The notes beneath the pieces are model-generated. The model was given only the letters and a program-made list of their open reading frames with translations. It had not been told where the DNA came from and ran no database searches. From contig CM043698.1 in NCBI GenBank assembly GCA_023935145.1, positions 143,634,001 to 143,698,000 of the forward strand: 64,000 nucleotides of DNA, given 5' to 3'. This DNA is from Bretschneidera sinensis (taxonomy: Eukaryota > Streptophyta > Magnoliopsida > Brassicales > Akaniaceae). The position numbers and the translations under genes were made by a program. This document shows positions 46,664-57,940 of this stretch, one piece after another; positions within the stretch are counted from its first letter, which is position 1; every line of letters starts with the position of its first letter.

Positions 46664-47701
46664 ACCAATGATCAAGCAGCAAGCTTGATGGCTGAGCTAG
46701 ACAAGGCAGCCCTTTGGCACATTCACTTGGGACACATGAGCGAAAAGGGCCTGCAAGTACTTAGCAAGGAAGGTCTACTTGGTGGTGACAAAGTAGAAAA
46801 ACTGGATTTTTGTGAAAGCTGTGTTCTTGGGCAGCAAAATCAGGTCAGCTTCAACACCGGAGTGCACAAGTCTAAGGGCATTCTTGACTACATTCATGCG
46901 GACCTTTGGGGACCAGCAAGGACACCAACACAGGGAGGTAACATTTACTTTCTGTCTTTAATTGATGATTATTCAAGAAAAGTATGGGTTTATTTGGTTA
47001 AGAATAAATTAGATGCCTTGAATAAATTAGTGGTGTGGAAAGGGCTGGTTGAGACTCAAATGGGTAGAGTAGTTAAGGGGATAAGAACCGATAATGGCTT
47101 AGAAATTTTTAACCAAGAACTTGATCAATTCTGTAGGTTAAATGGCATTCTAAGACATAGGACGGTTGTGGAAACTCCTCAGCAAAACGGAGTTTCTGAG
47201 TTGATGAATAAGACCCTTATGGAAAAGGTTAGGTGCATGTTAGATGGATCCGGGTTACCAAAATATTTTTGGGGAGAAGCTGTAGCTACAGCTGCACATT
47301 TGATTAATAGATCACCCTCTAGGATTGTGTTCCAAAAGACTCCCATGGAGATGTGGAGTGGAAAACCCCCTGAGTTGGACAACCTTAGGACTTTTGGGTG
47401 TGTTGCATATGCACTCCAAAAGGAGGATAAGCTTAGCCCAGGATCTAGAAAATGTGTGTTTCTAGGATATGGGGAAGGGGCTAAGGGGTACAGGTTGTGG
47501 TCCTTAGAAAAAGAAGGATTTAAACTCATAATAAGTAGGGATGTTGTCTTTAATGAATTATTATTTCCCTACTTGGAGAAAACTAACCCTGTAGGGGCTA
47601 GTGAGCAAACCAATTCAGAAATTGTTGAGCATAGCATCAAGGGTGATTCTGTTCAGGTAGAGCAAAGGAGGCAAGAGGGTTCGGACCAGGTAGAGCCCTA
47701 G
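46664..47701 (+). CDS. Element E integrase segment
   Basis: Open for 338 codons from the ATG at 46685, in the same frame as gag-protease and separated only by TAA. Contains the GAG-pre-integrase zinc region (LWHIHLGHMSEKGL, CESCVLGQQ), the integrase core with IHADLWGP, IRTDNGLEI and QQNGVSELMNKTLME providing the Asp, Asp and Glu, and the C-terminal TFGCVAYALQKEDKL and FLGYGEGAKGYRLW blocks. Ends in TAG at 47699-47701; the frame then resumes. The integrase looks chemically plausible apart from the upstream stop. Confidence 0.82.
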   Translation, partial: TNDQAASLMAELDKAALWHIHLGHMSEKGLQVLSKEGLLGGDKVEKLDFCESCVLGQQNQVSFNTGVHKSKGILDYIHADLWGPARTPTQGGNIYFLSLIDDYSRKVWVYLVKNKLDALNKLVVWKGLVETQMGRVVKGIRTDNGLEIFNQELDQFCRLNGILRHRTVVETPQQNGVSELMNKTLMEKVRCMLDGSGLPKYFWGEAVATAAHLINRSPSRIVFQKTPMEMWSGKPPELDNLRTFGCVAYALQKEDKLSPGSRKCVFLGYGEGAKGYRLWSLEKEGFKLIISRDVVFNELLFPYLEKTNPVGASEQTNSEIVEHSIKGDSVQVEQRRQEGSDQVEP

Positions 47702-48650
47702 GATGATTGCCAAGCTCAAGAAACTCAAGAAAAGGCTGAACAAGAAGAGGATGCTGCAGCAAGTCAGAAGGACTTTCAGCTCATAAGAGACCAGGAAAAA
47801 AGGCTGGTCGGACCACCTTCAAGATGTGGGTTTGCGGATGCTGCGGATGCAACAGCTCCTTGGATAGAATGAGAGATGAGTGAACAAGAAACTTACACGG
47901 TGGCCATGGAGTGTAAGGATTCGTCAAAGTGGCAGCTAGCTATGGAGGAAGAAATTGATTCTTTGAGGAAGAACAACTTCTGGGAATTGGTGAAAATTCC
48001 AGGAAATCAGAAAGTTGTGGAATAAGTGCACTTACAAGATCAAGGAAGGGTGCCCTCCAAGAGATGAAGTCCGGAACAAGGCTAGGCTGGTGGCGAATGA
48101 GTTCACAAGAAGAGAAGACATAGGTTTCACAGAAACTTTCTCACCTGGACACAAGGTGGAGAAGATGGTAAGTATCCTCACCTATGTCATTGATGGGCTG
48201 TTAGTTTGGAACAGCAGGAAGAGGATGGAAAGGTTTACATCTCAACTCGGTGAGGAGTTCGAGAGGAAGGATCTCAGCCTTGCACAAAAGATCCTTGGGA
48301 TGAGGAGAATCATCCGGGAAAGGAAGAGAAACAGGTCAAGTGTTTCTTGGGCAATGGATGTTTTCAGCAAATGTGTGAGTAATCCCAGAAAAGAGCGTTG
48401 TCTTGGGATGAAGTGGTTGCTGAGGTACATGGAGGCTCAGTGGCAGCCAGTGGTAGCACTCATAACAACCAGGGCAGAATGCATAGCGGCTACGGAAGCC
48501 ATAAAGGAGGCTATGGGGTGCAAAGGGTTGTTGGACGAGTGGGAGGTCCTAAAAGAGCAGGTGGTGGTATCTTTGGATAGCCAATGTGCGGGGCACTTGT
48601 GGAGGTATCTGGTGTTCCATGAGGGGACAGAGCATATGGATGTTCGGTAA
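47702..48650 (+). pseudogene. Element E reverse transcriptase/RNase H remnant
   Basis: Starts with a Copia linker and the WQLAMEEEIDSL block near 47929. A TGA at about 47870 and a frameshift near 48012 follow. From 48015 a 211-codon frame reads KARLVANEF, then ETFSP, and jumps at about 48165 to a decayed YVDD-like block (YVIDGLLV): the whole catalytic centre between them is gone. Further in-frame jumps bring SNPRKERCLGMKWLLRYM and the RNase H blocks AECIAATEAIKEA, LDSQCAGHL and EGTEHMDVR next to each other. Cannot make reverse transcriptase. Confidence 0.85.
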
Positions 48651-48878
48651 CATTACATTCTGGACAATGGTACAGAAGGAAGCATTCATGTTGACAAGAA
48701 GACCACGGAGAAAAGTCCTGCAGATTTAGGCACCAAGTTTCTACCTCTAAGTAAGTTCAATCATTGCCTTGAATTACTTAGGATTGGAGTCAGTTGATTG
48801 ATGACTCAAGATGAGTTTGGATCCCGAAGTTCTCTGCACAAATGGTTCGGGTTTAAACGCTTAGACAAAGGTAGAGAT

Positions 48879-49734
48879 TGTTGGTTTTTTGTCTAAGGTT
48901 TAAACATGGTTCAAACATGGTCAAGGTTTGAACAGGTCCAAACATGGTTCAAAGATGGTTAAAATCCAAACCAAAGGTGGAGTATGAAAGTTCAGCAAGT
49001 TAAAAGGTAGCACACAAGTGTGTGCTTAAGTTTTGAGCGTGGCAAGGTCAGGCACACTGCTGTGGAAGTTTCCGCCCACAGGCAGAAGGTGTGCACGCAG
49101 CATCATGAGGCTACAGCATCAGGTCACGCCGCAGCACACAGCACCACATCAAAATGCACAGCATCACTTGGAGAGTGATGAAGGGCTGAGATTAAAGGAA
49201 GAACATGATCAAAGGGTCAAGAATGATTCACAAGATTGTCCAAGAATTAAGAGGCTATAAAAAGGGTTTCTTAGCCTCATTTCAAGTGGTGGAAAAGGTG
49301 TGTGAGAGAACCACACAGGTTGTGACATTGTGAGATCATTGTAAACATAAGAGAGAATTTTGTGAGAGACATAAACACAAGAGGGACTCTTGTAGTGAGG
49401 CTGGTTGTAAAGAAGAGAGGTTAGTAGAGAATTGATAGAAAGCATTGTAATAGGTCTATCACTTTCTCGTTCTCTTCTTGGTTCTTCAAGAACTTGGATT
49501 CTTGAAGGGGATTGCTGTAACTTTGTAAAAACCATTGAGATAGTGCAGAGAGTTCGAAGGAACTCACGGGGACGTAGGCACATTGCTGAACCTCGACAAC
49601 AAATTACTTGTCTTCTTTCTTTCTTTGATTTTCTGTTCTTGTGTTCGATTGCTGAAATTCTTTCTACAAGTCATTCAAGACTTGGGTGTTTGGAAGATCA
49701 CCACCTGGGCATCTTGTCAAGGTGATTTCCAACA
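48879..49734 (+). repeat. Element E 3' LTR
   Basis: 856 bp, about 98% identical to the 5' LTR by eye, preceded by the purine tract GACAAAGGTAGAGAT. Confidence 0.95.
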
Positions 49735-50376
49735 ACTACCAAGCTGAACTTTCACAAGGTATTGAAGGACAGACAACATCAAATAAATAGCTCACCCCTG
49801 GCCTTAACAGAACAAACAAGGGACAAGAAGCTGAGAGAATAAGCAAAAATAGTAAATGGTAAATAAAGATACAAACAAGAAAATTCACAAACCTGTGAGC
49901 GAACTGTTGCAGATTCAGCTCCAAAGATTTCTAAAGGCTTTAGTCAAGTGCTTCCCTTCCTCCAGCTTCATCATGATCATATCCAGTACACCCAGCAAAG
50001 GGCTAACTATTAGTGTAAGCATTACAAGAATCATTAAGAAATATCATGTAGGAACTAGTTTACTCACTTAAAATTATGACTATATGCATGATCATATGCA
50101 AAGGTCCATACAAAAATGCGCACACACGCGCATTTGAATGTCTAAACATGTAGTTGCAAAGTGAAGTAGGAAACCTCCATATCTAAATCTAATAACATAC
50201 TCAAGCAACCTATCAGTGTTCCCAGTTCAAAGAACATATCAGAAACCAAATCTGGGTCTTGATGAAGTACATGTATCAAATACCAATTAACATGTTCAAT
50301 CTAAAAAGAACATTTACTCACATGAGATCCAACCCGAGCATTCTGGAAAGTTTTAAGGACACATAATACTTACTAT
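49735..50376. other. Unassigned host-like sequence between E and G
   Basis: No repeat family recognised. A short stretch at 49895-50000 read on the minus strand looks exon-like (an MKLEEGKHLTKAF block, then a GTTTGT donor-like site near 49892), but no gene can be built from it here. Possibly part of a host gene interrupted by E and G. Confidence 0.3.
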
Positions 50377-52036
50377 TGATTGAAATCACAAGTGAATGAA
50401 TTGTAACGAGTAATAAAGTGAATGAGTAAGAGTATTGTCCCACGAGGATTGAAAAATTACTAATAAGTACCAAAATTTATTAAACTATAATCTATTTGAT
50501 AATTCGAACGAGAGTGAATTGTTGAACTAGAGAGTTTCAAATAACGAAATTAAATAAGCAAGTTGAGATCAATGAAATAAGATTATAGGGCTTTTAATTC
50601 ACCATAACTGATCCTATGCGAATTTCCTACTTGAACTAATTGCAATTATTTCCTATTGTTGATAATCGGGTCTCTAAGTTATTCATTAATCTTTCTCAAG
50701 CATTAACAAAATATCCCAACAAGCAAATCTTCTACATCTCTATGAAAACTCTAAACCTGTCAAAATTCAGTAAGAACAAGGAACCCCATAAAGATTATGC
50801 AAGTCCATAGATATCTCTATCCTACAGATTCCTTGTGGTATCTCAAATATATGCTTAAACAATTATCACTTCTTAATCTCAAATTGAATCCCAAATCATG
50901 CAAATGTTGATCAATCATTCACAAGCATTAAGTCTAGAATGAAATACTCAAAAATATGAAACAACTACTAAATTAGTTCAATTAAAGGAAGATTCACATA
51001 ATCATAGTTAGGCTACATTTTAACCCTAGAAAGTGGAGATTAGTTCATGATAAACTTGAATAAAAACATAATCAAAGGGTTTAACATCAAGAAATTGAAA
51101 TAAATTTGGAATAAAGAAAAAAACTCAAAAACCAGTCTCCTCTTTGATGTTCTGCTTCCTTTGATTGCTCCAGAAAATGAATCCCCAAAAAAAACCATGA
51201 AAGAACCCAGCGTGCGTCTGGTTCTCTCCCAAGTGATAGACTCCTCTCCCCCCTTGTTCTGGAACCAACCTCCTAAGGAAAGAAAATAATTCCCCCATTC
51301 CAAATCGTAGATTCAGCAAATTTTCAGCCTTTGATTGCGGGGCTGTTTCCGCCTCCAAAACATTCGAATCACGAAACTGCTATTTGAGGAACAATTACAT
51401 ACTATTGACCTAGATTTCCATTGCTTTTGAATCAGCTCAATACAATGCTGTACGAGTAAGATATGATGCGATTACTTGAGACTATCCAGAGACGTTTCCA
51501 ATTCGGGATTACATTAAACCCACCATGCTTTCCATTTTTTTTATCCCTTCCATTCAGCTTTCATTTCTTTTGATTGGGTTGGGCCAAGCCCTCTTGAATT
51601 GAGATCTATCTTTTGGTTCTTGGGCTTTATTATTTTATCTTCATCTTACTAAGATAGCAAACTTAACTCAATTTGAATTGCAGGCTAAGCGACATTCCAG
51701 AACGTTAATAGTGCATGTGCAGTAACTTCAATCCCTGTTTCGACCTTGATGAATCTAGTATCTCTCAAAACTCAAAACAAAAAAGTTGTAGAAAATTTTC
51801 TTTGCGTTCCATAACATCTTGAATCATCTCAATCAGAGCTCAGATGAGATAGTTATGAGCAGATTACGAAATGATATCGAAACTGTCCAAAATTGCCCAA
51901 TTAGCTTCGTTTTGCACTTAATGCTTCCATTTGCATCCTAAATCTAAATATAAGAATAATGAGTACATTTAGGCACCAAATGAGTATAAAATACTAAACA
52001 TTAAGGGAGAAAATATGACATTTTGCATTCTCATCA
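50377..52036 (-). repeat. Element G 3' LTR
   Basis: About 1,660 bp, reading TGATTGAAATC to GCATTCTCATCA on the plus strand. The last 280 bp recur at 63631-63911. No gene inside; the short frames at 51040-51358 are not supported. Confidence 0.82.
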
Positions 52037-53800
52037 AATTTCCCCACGCTTAACTTTTGCTCGTCCTCGGGCAAAAATCAAATTCACTTTCCCAAAAACA
52101 CCAAGGTTGCAACGCCATCAACAAAGAACAACCAAGCTCTTCAAAACTCATAACATATCATGAACAAATATTATTAAATAACTTACAATTACTTAGTAAG
52201 CATTTTCACTTGAAGATGGAGTAAATTAAATACGTAAACCCTCACGGAAATAAACACTCGACTCTCATGTGTTTGAAGGGTATGTGTTTCGCTCAAATTC
52301 ATTCCAATGGAAATGATATACCATAGGCTTTCATATCTTCTCATTCTCCACCATTGAGATCACATGCATAACATGAATCATAAGAACTTTTCAAGGGTTG
52401 TAAAGGGGTTTAGGATCAAGGTGGGAAATATTTGGGAATGTAGCTCAAAATCCATTGAAACTAGTGGAGCAAAAAATGAATCAACTCAAGCTCGAATATA
52501 TAAGACATGTAAAACCAATCACTCCATTCAGCAGGTTCTTCAATTTGGCTTTAAAGCATTTAGACCATGTAAAACTCCTGCATTGAAAAATAGATCGTTC
52601 AAAGGAACACATTTCGTTTGTAGCAAGGAACAATCCTTCGCAACAGCTTCCACCTTTGTATATATCACATATAAACAGACCCCTTTCTTGGAATTTTAGG
52701 AGGAATTATGAACATGGACAGTTTGTAACATTAAAAGTAATTTCCTTCATCACTTTCTTCTTTCTTTTTTTTTTTTTGAAACAAATTATATCAACAATGG
52801 AACTCACGAATTGAGAATGATAACATGTTCCATTTCACCAGTCATAGTCATACCAAAAATCCATACACCCCCCACACTTATTGCTTGCACACCCATACAT
52901 ATCATAATGATGAACAATGCTCCACTAGCTCTATGGCTTGGGTAAAGGAATTGATTTTTGGGTTTAAAGCTTCTAATGTAGGTTCACAATAAACCAAAAA
53001 AAAAATCAATAAAGCTCAAAGAGGTTCAACAAAGGGGAAAAATTAATTACAAGGTAGGTTATTTGGCTTATGTAGCTTATAATAAAGAGGGCCTTAATCA
53101 TGTTCATGCATACATGTGTCAATATGACCTCGAAGAGAATCAAGACAATTTCTAGAGAAACAAATCCATGGAAGAATATTTCACATGAAAAAAAATAGTG
53201 AGACTGATATGGATGTGTCAATCTAATGGCTCAAAATCTCACCAGCTTTTGTCTACTAAATTTAATCACTACCATTCTCAAGGAAAATAACTAGACTAAT
53301 TAATTCCAAGTGGGAAGATTGCTTATTCCATCATGTTATGAATTTTTCAAGCTTAATTGAATCTTGCTCATGACATACACAACCAAAAATCGTTGAAAAC
53401 CACAAAAACAAAAAGCAAAACTCTTTTTTTTTTAGAGATATAAAATTAACACACAACCTAAATCCCCTCTCCCACACTTAAAACTTACATTGTCCCCAAT
53501 GTGCAGTAAAGAAAGCAAATACATGGTAGAAAGAAACTTCCCTGACCATTGGCGGATACGGATCAAGCTCCCTTCCCTCAGTATCTCCATCAACACGTTT
53601 AAGTTTCGAAGTAAGGAAGTGAGGAACTGCGTCATTGCCACACCCATGTAAAGAGAGAAAAAAAATCTAAATTCAAAACACACAGAAAAAAATTGAGGAA
53701 AAGAATAATTAGAAAACTGAATCAATTGCAAGGAATAATGAAAATAACAAAACAAAGATTTAGAATGCTTGGGTTGCCTCCCAAGAAGTGCTTAGTTATA
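52037..53800 (-). other. Element G 3' untranslated region
   Basis: Starts (minus strand, 3' end) with the polypurine tract AAGCGTGGGGAAATT at 52051-52037. Contains stem-loop 1 TTGGGAGGCAACCCAA at 53784-53769 and stem-loop 2 ACATTGGGGACAATGT at 53502-53487. A second purine tract (TTAAGTGTGGGAGAGGGG) follows stem-loop 2. No gene recognised. Confidence 0.78.
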
Positions 53801-53827
53801 GTCAGTAGCTTGACTGTTGCTCTTCTT

Positions 53828-54620
53828 CTAGGTCATATCAAGGAGAATTGTGGTCTTGTTGCTGTTAACTCCACCATTGAAATAAGGCTTCAAACGTTGT
53901 CCATTTACTTTAAATGTCCCCTTCTCATCATGAGTGACTTCTACTACTCCATGGGGAAAAATTTTAATGACCATGAATGGGCCTGACCATCGCGATTTGA
54001 GCTTTCCTGGAAAGAGGTGAAGCCGTGAATTGTAAAATAAAACTTGTTGTCCGGATAGAAACTCCTTCTTTGAGATGTGCTTATCTAGTAAAAATATTCT
54101 TTCGAAGAAAATTAAGCACCACTTTGCCATCATTAGTGGGAGTTGCGATTGCCTCTACCCACTTGGACACATAATCCACTACTAGAAGAATGTATTTGTT
54201 GTTGTAGGACGAAGGGAATGGTCACATGAAGTCAATACCCCAAACGTCAAACAACTCTACCTCTAGAATATTCTGCAAAGGCATTTCATTTTGTCTAGAT
54301 GTGTTCCCAGAACGTTGGCATCTATCACACGCAGCAATAAAAGCATGAGAATTCTTGAATAAGATTGGCCAATAAAGTCCAGATTGGAGAACTTTAGCCG
54401 CGGTCCGATGAGCTCCAAAATGCCCTCCACATTCTAGTGTACAGCAATGCATCAAAATATCTCTCATCTCCTCTTCTGGAACACATCACCTAATGATTTG
54501 GTCCGCACAATGCATATAGAGTACCGGTTCTTCCCAATAATAGTGTTTTACTTCCGAGAAAAATATCTTCTTTTATGGGTCAAAAAAATCTGGAGGAATG
54601 ATTTTTCCTGCAAGAAAATT
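53828..54620 (-). pseudogene. Element G integrase (core deleted)
   Basis: The segment 54467-54222 carries the zinc region (GGHFGAHRT, CDRCQRSGN) and the first Asp (GIDFM). Sequence continues through [15 protein letters not shown] to an NIFTR block near 54090 and then jumps into KEFLSGQQVLFYNSRLHLFPGKLKSRW. The part that normally bears the second Asp and the Glu is missing. 54133-53828 then encodes the C-terminal GPFMVIKIFPHG region. Inactive. Confidence 0.84.
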
Positions 54621-54631
54621 AACATAATCTG

Positions 54632-56793
54632 GTAACGACTCATACCGGGTTGGCCACCCCCTAGACGGTGTCATCATATTTTGAAAATCCCAACACGATA
54701 CATATATGCAACAATAATACTAACTGAAATTTTTATTTTAATCCTCAACCCTCAACAGGGGAGGTACATCAATATGATATTAATTTAAACATAATATATA
54801 ACATAAAATGCATGAATATTTACAAATAAAATTTTTAATTTTCATTTTCTCATTAGTTTAAGGATGTTGACACGTACAGGGCTTACAAAAAATGATTTCA
54901 TCTGAACCTCAACTCACCAAACTATTTGTCCTGCTTGCTACCTGAAATCATTGTACAATGAGAGGTGAGCTTCACAAGCTCAGTGGATTAAATTTACTAG
55001 AAGTACTCAATCTGTATAAATAGTCTTTCAATATTTAATTATTTATATCTCATACAACTTGATGCTAGCATTCTACTATCACTACACATATCATAAGATC
55101 CATTCTCTATCAATCTCTTCTTCTTATTTATTGGTTCACTTTAAGACCATCAATTATCTCATAATTACCTCGTAATGAAGTTCACACATAAAGTCTACCA
55201 TTTATATGGTTCTTATCATGTTATACTTCTAGGTTTCTTTCTCACCATAACTGTCTCTCTGTGAGACTCATCAATAAATAATTTCACAATAACACACAAC
55301 ACATCAGCATTTCAATGATGCAATCAATATTTAAAACAGATGCAATGCATGAATTATTATTAGGGAACATCTTCCCACATGTCGACATGTTTTTAACTTA
55401 GACCGGCTACCTTCCTGGTTCTTTTATTCTCATTTAGACTGGCTTCTTTCCCAGTTCTTTTATTCTCATTTAGACCGGCTGCTTTTCCAGTTCTTTTATT
55501 CTCATTAGACCGGCTGCCTTCCCAGTTCTTTTATTCTCATTTAGATCAGCTGCCTTCCCGGTTCTTTTATTCTCATTAGATGCATATAAAAACTGATATG
55601 AATATGCATATAAATAATAAAATAAAAACAAGCATGTATTCAGATATTTGAACTAGCTATCCCGATTATTCTCAAATTATTATAAAAAAATTTCACTAAA
55701 TTCTTCTCATCATAAATCACATCAAATCATCAATCATAGCTTGTCAAGATCCACTGAATTTCATTTCCTCATAATTCGTATCAAAACATCAACCATAGCT
55801 CATCAAAAATTTATTTATCACCATTATTATTAAATCAACTCAGTATTCTAATGATATTTCTTTTCACATAATAATTTTCTACATGTCCAATATTTATATT
55901 ATATCTATCAATTTAATTTTTTATCTACCACCAAAGCATAAGCTAATAATTTATTTTAATATTATCACTAAATATTTTATTTTTATTTAGATTAATTAAA
56001 GTAAATCTAACTCACCACATAGCACTTAAAGCAACTCGTGGATTACCTCCTTTCATTTCCCGTTCCTCTTAGCAATTTCTCCCGGTTGCTGACCGTCAAC
56101 ACCTGACATAATATTTATATTAAATTTCTAATTTATTCTTAAATTCTTCATAAACCACACCCTTTGAAAATTCTCACTTTGAATTCCGAGAAATTTCATA
56201 TATGCTAAAAATTCAAAAATAAACATTACATTATTACCTTCTGTTTTTTTGATAGCTTCCCGTGACTCTCTAATAAATTCCCTCGTAAACTCCTTCGAAA
56301 TTTTACTCTTTCAACCTTTCTTTGGGTCTCCAAGTGTTTAAAGAAATAGAGTAATTGAAGGAAATTCAAATGAAATTTGATAAGTATATATTTACGTTTA
56401 CCTATATGTGTATATATGCAGAGGAAACAGTTGAAACTGCAACCCAAACTCAACACTTTAACTTCCCCCACAATGCGTCCATGTTTTGGCCACATGTAAA
56501 CATGCATGGCTTTGCTTGTTCTTTTGGCAGCAGGTGGCGACACCTCCTGCCACGTTTTTTGTTATTTTTTTTACCACATAATTTTTTTCTTTTCTTTTCT
56601 TTTCTTTTTTTCCGAGCTGCAAACATCCAATTTTTATATTTTTATTTCCTTTGTAATTACGCCCCCACATGTTCTTTTTTTAGAATTGTTTTATTCAAAT
56701 AATAATAAACTTTTCACATATATTTTATTTTAATTCCATATCGTATTTATTAAATTACTTCTTTTCCCTTACTTTACAAATGCGGGTATTACA
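54632..56793 (-). repeat. Element F 3' LTR
   Basis: About 2.16 kb, homologous to 61224-63265 and to the element B LTRs. Five tandem units at 55401-55578. Open frames at 56226-56733 lie in LTR sequence and are not genes. Confidence 0.9.
55401..55578 (-). repeat. Tandem repeat in element F 3' LTR, 5 units
   Basis: Units of 35-36 bp, same core as in element B (GACCGGCTGCCTTCCC). The other LTR of this element has only two. Confidence 0.88.
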
Positions 56794-57940
56794 AATCTAC
56801 CCACCTTATAAAAATTTCATCCCCGAAATTTCCTTACTTTTCTCCAGAAACAAATGTGAATAATATTTCTTCATAGTTGCCTCACACTTTCATGTAATCT
56901 CTTTAACATCATTATTCCGCCATATAACTTAAACTAATTAAACTACTTTATTACACAAGACTTGTTTTTTTTGTCTAAAATTCTCATTGGTACTTGTATA
57001 TAAGCCCAAACTTTCTAAATTTTTATAGTTTAGCTCGAAATATTATAATATTCATCATGTAAAGATTTTCTTAAAAGTAAAACATGAAATACGTTATATA
57101 AATGTTTTAATTCTAGAGGAAAATCCAGGCTACTAACAACTAACCCAACTTTCTCAATAACCTCATAGAGTCTCACTTACCTCAGATTCAACTTTTCTTT
57201 TTTTTTTGGATCCTCAACAGCCCTTTTCATGGAGATATTTTTAATTATACCCAATCACCTACTTAAAATTCAAGAGATCTTCTTTTATTATTAGCATAGC
57301 TATTCGGTCTATTATGTGCTGCTTTACGATTCTCTCTAACTAATTTGATCCTCTCAGTTGTTAACTCAATAATTTGTGGACCAAATATCTTTCTCTCTTC
57401 AACTTCTTCCCAGCATATTGGAGTTCTACATCTCCTAGTATGTAAGGCCTCAATGGATGTCATCCCAATACTAGTTTGATACTGATTATTATAAGCAATT
57501 TCAATCGATGCATGTAAGCATCCCAACTTACGGAGAAACTCATCACATTTGTCCTTAATATATCTCCTAGTACTCTAATAATCCTTTCTGTCTGAGCATG
57601 AAAATTTATATTAAATTGCAACTATGTACCCATGGCTTTCTGAAAGCCTCTCCAAAACAAAGATGTAAATCTAGCATCTTTATTTGACACTATGCTCAAT
57701 GGTACTGCATACAACCTCACAATCTCAGCTACATCCTTCTTCAATCCTGACCACCAGAAATTCTGTCTCAATCCTTTATACATCTTATTATTACTTGAGT
57801 GCATCGAATATACATCATCATGTACTTTTCTCAATATCTTCTTTCTCAACTCTGCTTCATTGGGAACACCATCCATGTTCCAATACCAAAATACCCTCAT
57901 TTCAAATTTTGAACTCAAATGCTTTCTAGTAAGCACTCAA
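56794..57940 (-). pseudogene. Element F integrase (broken, internally deleted)
   Basis: In 57936-57622 the zinc-binding start (NNKMYKGLRQNFWWSGLKKDV) is fused straight to AEIVRLYAVPLSIVSNKDARF. The CxxC part and the region with the first catalytic Asp are deleted, and the second Asp block reads SNKD where B has SDRD. The rest of the core is gapped near 57540-57600. 57526-57263 keeps YNNQYQTSIGMT and RRCRTPICW. The chromodomain-like end (56830-57200) is barely legible. Confidence 0.82.

Larger units (their letters stand above)
44375..49734 (+). mobile_element. Element E: young, internally deleted Copia
   Basis: LTRs at 44375-45229 and 48879-49734 (TGTTGG...CCAACA), differing at about 17-18 of roughly 855 positions by eye. 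The target duplication ACTAC is perfect (44370-44374 and 49735-49739). The primer site is a perfect tRNA-iMet match. Gag-protease and integrase frames are open over long stretches. Nearly all of the reverse transcriptase and parts of gag and RNase H are deleted, so it is non-autonomous. Confidence 0.95.

Noticed and set aside
48165..48200. Intron-like GTAAGT at the reverse transcriptase gap of element E
   Set aside because: A GTAAGT occurs near the gap, but the missing catalytic sequence is absent from the DNA on both sides. This is a deletion, not an intron to be spliced.
56226..56733. Frames of 70-115 codons in the element F LTR
   Set aside because: Overlapping frames on both strands in a T-rich LTR segment, with no motif and no conservation of frame in the partner LTR.
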